From assembly GCF_041381155.1 (NCBI RefSeq), contig NC_091138.1:38743604-38807603 (forward strand): a stretch of DNA of 64,000 nt. Reading direction: 5' to 3'. Source of the stretch: Argopecten irradians. Taxonomy: Eukaryota; Mollusca; Bivalvia; Pectinida; Pectinidae. This document shows positions 41,101-53,100 of the stretch, piece by piece (the stretch's first letter is position 1; the number at the start of each line of letters is the position of its first letter). The position numbers and the translations under genes are program-made. Below the pieces are notes generated by a model. The model saw only the letters and a list, made by a program, of their open reading frames with translations, did no database searches and was not told the origin of the DNA.

Positions 41101-44100
41101 CGTAACCGGAAGCGATCGGCCGTATGTAGGTTAGTGCAGACGAGAACATCCACAAGAACATTCACGCAACTAACTAACTAAACTACGTTTATAAGCAGTA
41201 ACAAAATCAAGATAGTTGTAATCCATTCCTTTTAAACGTTTGTGATAACATTCACATTAACAATCAATATCGGTCGGTTTTAACGAACACTAGGCATACA
41301 TGCGGTACACTAGTGTAAAAAAACGACTTCCGATCGATTAAGTCAGGATCGTAATGATCGGTATTCGGTTCACTTCTCCAAACCGAACCCTCTCTTAACC
41401 GGCCGAAATTATGTGCACCGACCATGATCGGTTTCGGGAGGTTCCACTGTATATGATATAAAAGTATGTCTCTGAAAATCTTACTTGTGTTCTGCCATCA
41501 TAGTTGTGGTCTGTACGTTAAACACTCGAACTACCCCACTCTCAAAGCCACAGGCAAACACCTGTCTGGACGGGTGGTAGTCTATGATACAGGGACACTC
41601 GTCTGGTGCACTGAAGTCATACAGCTGTAAACAAAATTCACAGTTACCAAAGTCCTACAGTGATTCTTATAAACAGGTAAAATTGCACAAGAAGTACTCA
41701 TTAGACTATGTACTGCTTTCCTCAGTCAATTTGTTTACAAACATTCTGTCAAAATGTTTTTGCCTGAAGTCACCTGATATTGAAAGAGGACAAAAAGGTA
41801 TTGGACAAAACCAACATTGGTAACGCATTGACATTGGCTCCTGTTTTGTGGGGGAAAGCATGAAAAGTAACTTCAAAACAGCAATATGAAATTACATATA
41901 AATTGACTGAAAACCAATGGACAGATTTGCTGGTCCTACCTGTTGTAGTGTTTCCGAGTCCCACACACGGATAGAGTGGTCCTCAGATACTGTAGCCATG
42001 TGTTTCCTATACGGATCCACAGCCACATCAGCAATACGTGCTGTGTGTGACCTCATCACTGTAGTATAGGCTCGAGTGGAGATGTCTAATGTTCCTAAGG
42101 TGCCCTGTAACCATGGAAACATATACATATTACATCCCATACTGTATAATGCAACAAGTGATATTGAATTTGAAATTTTGTGAAACAAAACAAAGAAGCA
42201 AGTTTCACTATAAATGAATATTTCATAAAATTAAAAGCCATTGAAAACCTTACTATCAAGATTTATTGCTGTATAACATTAGCATCAGAGTCACTGACTT
42301 CTGTAAATAACTTTATTTTGTATACAATATTTCGCATCTTCATTATCTTCAACATAATTCATGAATACATAAATTTGGTATCAAGGGCTCTTACTGATTA
42401 TTATGTATTCCTGTTATATGTAATAAGAAATATTTTCATGTTTGAGATCTTTCAAAGAATGATGGGAACATTTGTATCTTTCAAATATAAAGTGGTTTAC
42501 ATTACCGACTGTTATTAAATAGGACAAACTTGTATAACTGTATTATCAATAATGACCCACCATCGCTGTTCCTGCCAATATCTGGAGTCCATCAGAGGTA
42601 AGATCTATAGCCGTGACTGGACCTTCATGTTCTGTACAAACACCAATAAACATTGTTACTTTTCTTAACAGACCTATACACAAATGGTCTAAAAATAATT
42701 AGGGTACCAGAAATCTTAATTGAATTCTTTACTAAATAAATCTTACTCTCAGTATCAGCTTACATTTTCTGCAGGTAAATAGAAGTGAAATTACTACTTT
42801 TTTTCACATGCTAAAGTCATAAATTTTGAACAATTTTACTTTGATTATTTCACAGAGAGTTATTATGAAAAGAAGAATTTGCAAAAGTAATTCTTACCAG
42901 CCTCAAGATAAACATGAGCGAAGTCTAGAGGCCACAGACGGAGAAATCCATCGTCTGATCCTGTCACACAGAAGGTCTCGTTCACCGTCATACAGTTGAT
43001 CCCAATACCAGATCCTAAATACAAATATTATTTAGTGTAAAACAAAAGTTGAGATATGTAACAGTCTGACTATAATCACAGTGTCTATCCGACATTCATT
43101 ATTCCGTCTTTGCATATTACACAGTTAGCTCCCTTGCGGGTAGGTATCGATTGTTACGTCATTATTTTGTGAGCACAATTCACGTCGTTTTCTCCGAAAC
43201 GTATGGCGTTACGCTACCAAACACATGACTTCACAATCAATACCTACCCGCAAGTGCAGATAACTCTGTAATATGCAAATACAGGATAGATGTATGACAG
43301 TTAAAGACGTTACCTGATCGAAATGTCTGTTTCTCTTTGACAGGTTTTGTATCTGTTGGCAGTAGTCGACGGACATTTTGTATAGAAACTTTCTGGAGCT
43401 CTATCTCAAATATGTGACCCGATCTACTGCAGGCATACCTGTACATGTACATTTAAACAGATATAATGAATTATATTCATAGTCTATCAAAAAGTGTAAA
43501 ACAAGCATACTTGTAATAGTAATACAATGTACAAACAGCCACAATATTGTAAATTATACATAACATTGTCTATGAAAATACTTCAAAAATTTCCAAGTGA
43601 ATGTAAGTGACTCTTTATTTAACACTACACTACTGGGTTATGGAAAATGTAGAAATTCTTGATGGAACCGGCCGTGATCCAAAAGAATACAGAGGCCTCA
43701 CTAATAATCCAGGTAAATAAGTAAAAGAGCGAGTCCAACACGGTAGTTCCTTCCAGTAAGCTGATTTTTTAATCAGATAGTTGTTGACACGTTTCGACTC
43801 AAGGGAACCGTCCTCAGAACAACAATCAATCCATTGGGTCTCGCTCTTTTACTTATTTGTTTTGTCAGTTATTCTGGACCAAAGCTGCCATTGTTATTAT
43901 TGATTTTTATTTTTTATTTTTTTTTGTTCTCTCTGTTACATTGTGATTGTGGATATAAATCACATCATTTATGGTGATAGCGGGTTACACGAGTATATCA
44001 CTAAGCATGAGTGATATCTACTGTACGCTGCTACTTAATGCTAAAATGTCGGAGTGGATGTAATGGCTACTCACACTAATCTATCGGTAGGATCTTTATC

Positions 44101-47100
44101 AGCGTGGTACCCTGCCTCGAAGCACACATCTGTAAACTCCACAGTATGATGTTCTCCTAGATTGACCGGGGCTGACCTCAAGTGTCCGTCTTTGACTCGC
44201 CACAGTCGTATGTTGTCACGTCCACATGACACCATTCTAGGACACAAAATATCAGTCATAATGTTTAAAATAAACAAATAATATTTCTCATATTTTATGA
44301 GATGAAATCATCAGTGAGTTCAGTTTATTTAAAACAGAAAGAAGATATAAAACTAATGGTAAAATGTTCTGATGTCTTATACAGTGGACCCTTTATAATC
44401 TGTCCACAGTCCAAACTGTCTGGATTGCAAATTTTTCAGACTGTAAAGAGTCCATTTACTTAATCCATAACAAAATTTGTTTTCTAATATATCCATCATG
44501 ATTGTAAAATTTCTGGACTATCGGTGTCCGTAATTATCGAGGGTCTACTGTATAGCAATTACAATACCCACCTTTGGAGAGCCTTTCACTACATAAATAT
44601 TTTGTAATATTAATTCCTCTATAATACAATACCTGGTATCATCAAAGGCAGCCACTTTCATGCGGACTATTTCTACATCGGTATGAGCTTTGGCCATCAC
44701 CGACACCTCTCGAGACTTGGCCACTTTAGATGTGTCCCAGATTACAACCATCTGAAACAGAAACAATATTTACTGTGTGCACTCTGTAGTAACAGAACTT
44801 TACTACTACAAGTCTTTTTTACACAATAACTGATTATTTTGGATCATAAGGACTTTTGCATTGTAACCTAAGACTGACATAAAATCTGAACTTACATTTT
44901 TACCATGTCCATCTTTGCCAACACCACACAGAACATTCCCCTTGTGAGAAAAGCTGCAAGAAAAACAGATTGTTGGTTTAACTGCAATGCAAAACCATTT
45001 CAAAACAAATGTCAAACTGAATGTATTCACTGCCTCAGTAAGTTGTAAAAGTTGTTGACAGTGTATTCACAGAATTAGTGAAACTTGTCATAACTGGAGG
45101 TCAGTGGACCAGTACATTTGGTCGGTATAGACAGGTTTCCTAATTATAATACATATTTTAATTACTTTGCATTAAGAAGGTAATTATGCTGGAATAGAAA
45201 GGAATCTGGATTATTAGACAAGGACATGTTTTGACTAGTTATACTGTATACTGAGCTTGTTACATATATAGAGAATCTTTTAGTTTTTGCAAAATGCAGA
45301 ACCTTCTGTTATAAATTCACACACTAATGATATTTTGCTTTTATATTTAACATCTCCATGTATCTGTTGTTTGTGACGTTTACCTGAGGCTGTGGAGTGA
45401 GTGGACATGTGTTTTACACATAGCCAGACATTCTCCTGTCTGGAACTTCCAGATACGGACGGCACTGAGGGATCCTGTCTGTCCAGAGGCCAACAGGGAC
45501 GAGTTACCAGTCAAACTGATACACGATACCTAATTACAAACAGAATTTTAACCAAAATTGTTATACTACTTTTTAAGAATGTAGTCTAATATCACATACC
45601 AAGTAGTAGCTTAATATTCATATCTAATTAATTGTTGGACATTTTAAAACAAAAACAAGTTGTTACAATGAAATTTATACGACAAAAACTTGGGTATGGT
45701 TGCAGTGAATATCAAATTATCATACATTTCTGTTTTAGTATTCGCTTTAAGATAAACAGACTCGTACCTTATCTGTATGGCCGATGAAGAAACGCTGATG
45801 ACCATTGCTGATCTTCATAGCAATAACTACAGCATGGCACGGATAGACTACATTAGATGCATCGACTGACCAAAGTACCTGGAATTGAGGAACAGAAAAA
45901 CTTCATAACACAGATAATGTTATGAATCATTTGTAAGTTATAATAATACACTTTACCTTAAAATGTGATGCGTTTATCATGAATTTAAATGAAATTCTGG
46001 GTGTCAGGTTAGAAAATTAAGCCGAGACTTACATCTCTAAAAGAAGCTCCACCAAATCCTATAATCCTCTTTAGCTTCATAATAGGATCTGGCTCCAGGG
46101 TCTGAAATGTACAACAAATTAAATATTAGAAGCCATCAGATTCACAAGGCTGTTGTACACAAAGTAACACTTTTTCTTAGTGTTTTCCACTTTAAGTACA
46201 TTGACATAAGATACTTGAATTGTGTGCTTACCTTGCTGGCTATTTTTCTTGGTCCAAGACTGCCAGGAACGGAAAGTTTTGAAACCTATTTGTAAAATGA
46301 AGATTACACATTTAATAAATGAAAATACATATAGAAGTACTTTGATTTAAAATAATATCTAAAAACATTATTTTGGAATAGAATAATTTGTGAAAAAAAA
46401 AGAAAAATTGTGTGTAGTTTGCACATGCTATTAAATTATTTAATTTTAATAATTGACATTACTTCTAAAAACACTCTATACATATTGCTATAAAAAAAAT
46501 GTTGTAAATTGGCTTAAATAACGTCACTATTTTATCTATTTGATCACAATAAATTCAATAATGTACTGCTGATTGAGATGAAGTATGAATCGGTAATGAA
46601 TCTCACCTGTTCACTAAATGATAAAGTATAAACTGATTATGTATCTCACCTGTTCACTAGATGATGAAGTATAAACTGATTATGAATCTCACCTGTTCAC
46701 TAGATGATGAAGTATAAACTGATTATGAATCTCACCTGTTCACTAGATGATGAAGTATAAACTGATTATGAATCTCACCTGTTCACTAGATGATGAAGTA
46801 TAAACTGATTATGAATCTCACCTGTTCACTAGATGATGAAGTATAAACTGATTATGAATCTCACCTGTTCACTAGATGATGAAGTATAAACTGATTATGA
46901 ATCTCACCTGTTCACTAGATGATGAAGTATAAACTGATTATGAATCTCACCTGTTCACTAGATGTTGAAGTATAAACTGATAATGAATCTCACCTGTTCA
47001 CTAGATGATGAAGTATAAACTGATTATGAATCTCACCTGTTCACTAGATGATGAAGTATAAACTGATAATGAATCTCACCTGTTCACTAGATGATGAAGT

Positions 47101-50100
47101 ATAAACTGATTATGAATCTCACCTGTTCACTAGATGATGAAGTATAAACTGATAATGAATCTCACCTGTTCACTAGATGATGAAGTATAAACTGATTATG
47201 AATCTCACCTGTTCACTAGATGATGAAGTATAAACTGATGAATGAATCTCACCTGTTCACTAGATGATGAAGTATAAACTGATTATGAATCTCACCTGTT
47301 CACTAGATGATGAAGTATAAACTGATAATGAATCTCACCTGTTCACTAGATGATGAAGTATAAACTGATAATGAATCTCACCTGTTCACTAGATGATGAA
47401 GTATAAAACTGATTATGAATCTCACCTGTTCACTAGATGATGAAGTATAAACTGATAATGAATCTCACCTGTTCACACTAGATGATGAAGTATAAACTGA
47501 TAATGAATCTCACCTGTTCACTAGATGTTGAAGTATAAACTGATAATGAATCTCACCTGTTCACTAGATGATGAAGTATAAACTGATTATGAATCTCACC
47601 TGTTCACTAGATGTTGAAGTATAAACTGATAATGAATCTCACCTGTTCACTAGATGATGAAGTATAAACTGATAATGAATCTCACCTGTTCACTAGATGA
47701 TGAAGTATAAACTGATTATGAATCTCACCTGTTCACTAGATGATGATGAAGTATAAAACTGATAATGAATCTCACCTGTTCACTAGATGATGAAGTATAA
47801 ACTGATAATGAATCTCACCTGTTCACTAGATGATGAAGTATAAACTGATAATGAATCTCACCTGTTCACTAGATGATGAAGTATAAACTGATAATGAATC
47901 TCACCTGTTTCACTAGATGATGAAGTATAAACTGATAATGAATCTCACCTGTTCACTAGATGATGAAGTATAAACTGATAATGAATCTCACCTGTTCACT
48001 AGATGATGAAGTATAAACTGATAATGAATCTCACCTGTTCACTAGATGATGAAGTATAAATTGATAATGAATCTCACCTGTTCACTAGATGATGAAGTAT
48101 AAAACTGATTATGAATCTCACCTGTTCACTAGATGATGAAGTATAAACTGATTATGAATCTCACCTGTTCACTAGATGATGAAGTATAAATTGATAATGA
48201 ATCTCACCTGTTCACTAGATGATGAAGTATGAAAACTGATAATGAAATGAATCTCACCTGTTCACTAGATGATGAAGTATAAATTGATAATGAATCTCAC
48301 CTGTTCACTAGATGTTGAAGTATAAACTGATTACCGGTATGAATCTCACCTGTTCACTAGATGATTAAGTATAAACTGATAATGAATCTCACCTGTTCAC
48401 TAGATGTTGAAGTATAAACTGATAATGAATCTCACCTGTTCACTAGATGATGAAGTATAAATTGATAATGAATCTCACCTGTTCACTAGATGATGAAGTA
48501 TAAACTGATTATGAATCTCACCTGTTCACTAGATGATGAAGTATAAACTGATAATGAATCTCACCTGTTCACTAGATGATGAAGTATAAACTGATAATGA
48601 ATCTCACCTGTTCACTAGATGATGAAGTATAAACTGATTATGAATCTCACCTGTTCACTAGATGATGAAGTATAAACTGATAATGAATCTCACCTGTTCA
48701 CTAGATGATGAAGTATAAACTGATTATGAATCTCACCTGTTCACTAGATGATGAAGTATAAACTGATAATGAATCTCACCTGTTCACTAGATGATGAAGT
48801 ATAAACTGATTATGAATCTCACCTGTTCACTAGATGTTGAAGTATAAACTGATTATGAATCTCACCTGTTCACTAGATGATGAAGTATAAACTGATTATG
48901 AATCTCACCTGTTCACTAGATGATGAAGTATAAACTGATAATGAATCTCACCTGTTCACTAGATGATGAAGTATAAATTGATAATGTATCTCACCTGTTC
49001 ACTAGATGATGAAGTATAAACTGATTATGTATCTCACCTGTTCACTGAAGATATGATGATGAAGTATAAACTGATAATGAATCTCACCTGTTCACTAGAT
49101 GATGAAGTATAAATTGATAATGAATCTCACCTGTTCACTAGATGATGAAGTATATAAACTGATAATGAATCTCACCTGTTCACTAGATGATGAAGTTATA
49201 AACTGATAATGAATCTCACCTGTTCACTAGATGATGATGAAATATAACAAGGGCCCAAATCGCTCACCTGCTATCTGGTAATCATGCATGGTTCATACTT
49301 AACAAATAAGAGATTGAATAAGAATTTATTTCGTGCCTAAGCACGTTAGAGGCCCCTTTGCCTCTTGGTTATTAAGAAGAAGTCGTTTAAAGATTTTAGC
49401 CTTTATGGCCCCTGTGATCTTGAATGAATGTCAAGGTCCTTCATTTGAACAAACTTCCCTTCATCCCAGCATGTTACATGCCAAAATATCAGATCTCTAT
49501 TTTAACCAAAATTGTTATACTACTGTTTAAGAATGTAGTCTGAACAAATATCACATACCAAGTAGTGGCTAAATATTCATATCTAATTAATTGTTGGACA
49601 TTTTAAAACAATAACAAGTTGTTAAATGGATACCAATGAAATTTTATACCACAAAAACTTGGGTATGGTCGCAGTGAATATCAAATTATCATACATTTCA
49701 GTTTTAGTATTAGCTTTAAGATAAACAGACTCATACCTTATCTGTATGGCCGATGAAGAAACGCTGATGACCATTGCTGATCTTCATAGCAATAACAACA
49801 GCATGGCACGGATAGACTACATTAGCTGCATCGACTGACCAAAGTACCTGGAATAGAGGAACAGAAAAACTTTATCACACAGATAATGTTATGAATCATT
49901 TGTAAGTTATAATAATACACTTTACCTTAAAATGTGATGCGTTTATCATGAATTTAAATGAAATTCTGGGTGTCAGGTTAGAAAATTAAGCCGAGACTTA
50001 CATCTCTAAAAGAAGCTCCACCAAATCCTATAATCCTCTTTAGCTTCATAATGGGATCTGGCTCCAGGGTCTGAAATGTACAACAAATTAAATGTTAGAA

Positions 50101-53100
50101 GTCATCAGATTAATTAGGGTGTTGTACACAAAGTTACAGTTTTTCTTAGTGTTTTCCACTTTAAGTACATTGACATAAGATACTTGAATTGTGTGCTTAC
50201 CTTGCTGGCTATTTTTCTTGGTCCGAGACTGCCAGGAACAGAAAGTTTTGAAACCTATATGTAAAATGAAGATTGCACATTTAATAAATGAAAATACATA
50301 TAGAAGTACTTTGATTTAAAATAATATACTGATAATGAATCTCACCTGTTCACTAGATGTTGAAGTATAAACTGATTATGAATCTCACCTGTTCACTTGA
50401 TGTTGAAGTATAAACTGATAATGAATCTCACCTGTTCACTAGATGATGAAGTATAAACTGATTATGAATCTCACCTGTTCACTAGATGATGAAGTATAAA
50501 CTGATTATGAATCTCACCTGTTCACTAGATGATGAAGTATAAACTGATAATGAATCTCACCTGTTCACTAGATGATGAAGTATAAACTGATAATGAATCT
50601 CACCTGTTCACTAGATGATGAAGTATAAACTGATAATGAATCTCACCTGTTCACTAGATGATGAAGTATAAAACTGATTATGAATCTCACCTGTTCACTA
50701 GATGATGAAGTATAAAACTGATAATGAATCTCACCTGTTCACTAGATGATGAAGTATAAACTGATAATGAATCTCACCTGTTCACTAGATGATGAAGTAT
50801 AAACTGATAATGAATCTCACCTGTTCACTAGATGATGAAGTATAAACTGATAATGAATCTCACCTGTTCACTAGATGATGAAGTATAAACTGATAATGAA
50901 TCTCACCTGTTCACTAGATGATGAAATATAACAAGGGCCCAAATCGCTCACCTGCTATCTGGTAATCATGCATGGTTCATACTTAACATATAGGAGATTA
51001 AATAAGAATTTATATCATTCCTAAGCACGTTAGAGGCCCCTTTGCTTCTTGGTTATTAAGAAGAAGTCGTTTAAAGATTTTAGTCTATATGGCCCCTGTG
51101 ATCTTGAATGAATGTCAAGGTCCTTCATTTGAACAAACTTGATAGCCCTTCATCCCAGCATGTTACATGCCAAATATCAGATCTCTAGGCCTCTTGGTTA
51201 TGAAGCAGAAGTCTGAACAAGATATTTCTGCCAATTTGACCCCTGTGACCTTGAATGAAGGTCAAGGTCATTCATTTGAACAAACTTGGTAGCCCTTCAT
51301 CCAAGCATGTCACAGGTCCAATTTCAGGTCTCTAGGCCTCTTGGTTATTTAGAAGAAGTCTGTTAAAGATTTTCACCTATTTGACCCCTGTGACCTTGAA
51401 TGAAGGTCAAGGTCATTCATTTGAACAAACTTGGTAGCCCTTCATCCCAGTATGCTTAAAGTCAAATTTCAGGACTGTAAGACTCCAAGTAAGTTCTCCA
51501 AGTTTTGGAGAAGAAGTTGTTTAAATGGAAAAGTTGACGCCGGACGGACGACGGACGCTGCACTACTTGCCCTTCGGGCAGGTGAGCTAAAAATGATAAT
51601 GAATCTCATCTGTTCACTAGATGATGAAGTATCAAACTGAAAATAAATTTTACCTGCTCACTAGTCTGCCCCTCTTGGTGGACCAATATCTCATCCTCTG
51701 GGTGGGCAAACACATGTACTTCGCCCTGGGTATCTGTCGCTACTGTCATATCGTCTACTCCCACTGATGGTAACTGTGACGTAACCTGACGTCGCTTCAT
51801 TTTCTATATACAAAGAGGATAAAAGATGATAGTTATATGGGAATTTGTAAGGTGTAATCTATTGGTATTAACAAGAACTATCAGCGTCATTTTAAACTTT
51901 GAAAAAAGAAAAAAAAACTTTTATAGAAGACTCCAAACAGTTTGCTAGAGAAAAAATATTTTCCATGAGAATTCAAATTTTCCTTCATTATCAACCCTCA
52001 ATAGATTTTTATACACGTTGATAGGATGTCACAAGATTTTTATCTTTTTTTTTTTTAAATTCTGTGAAAACTGTAACCTGTTTGTATCTGCTTAGGTTCT
52101 GTGACCAATTTTTACCTGCTTAGGTTCTATGACCAATTTTTACCTGTTTAGGTTCTGTAACCAATTTTTACCTGTTTAGGTTCTGTGACCAATTTTTACC
52201 TGTTTGAGTCGGTGACAAATTTTTACCTGTTTGGGTTCTGTGAACAATTTTTACCTGTTTGGGTTCTGTGAGTTTGTGGATCATGGCTACTCTGTCAGAC
52301 ACACATTTGCTGACATCAACAGATCGTGTGGACACTCTTTTGGGGCTTCCTGACCGATGATTGTCTGTAAAATTAGCATCATCAATACAACAACTGGCTT
52401 TTGTAAAGAGACATGTATCCTTTCTTACCACATACAAATATTTAGATATATAATGACTGGTTCTGTTTCAACATAAGTAACAATAATAAAAGTTTAAAAA
52501 TCATCTACAATTGAACACACCAAACAATAAATGAACACAATTTGAAAATTTTTCACATCCCTCATATTGCATAAAAATGGAAGGAGATAATTTATTTGAT
52601 GTATTTCACTAACTTGTATTTTTTCCTGTGGGACTGCTGTACTGCATGGAGTCGAATGGCTTCTTACCACCATCAGATGGAAATCTGTACACAAAACATG
52701 TGGACATATATAGCTTTATAGCTGACAGGCAAGACTATAATTCTAATACTTATTCCAATTTTTGTCCTGTGCTATTGACATATAACTAAATGAAATTCGT
52801 GTATCATTAATCTGAAGGTTATATTCATCGTAAATTTTAAATTAAACATGTATTGAAGTTCATGGTTTTAAACTTTGGTTTTATGTAACCCTTGACAGTG
52901 ATTTCTTTTTGGTACATTTGGTGCCGAATAAAGGCCTGGTTCTGCAGAGATACTTGATTGTATTTTCCCAATTTTATGTAAATATTTTCCCAAATAAAAA
53001 AAAAAAAACTCAAAAATATACATGTTTTAAGAAAGATGAAATGTAGGTTTTTCCCCATTTCGAAAGGTACAGGCCAGTTGAAATTATTGAGTAAGAAAAT

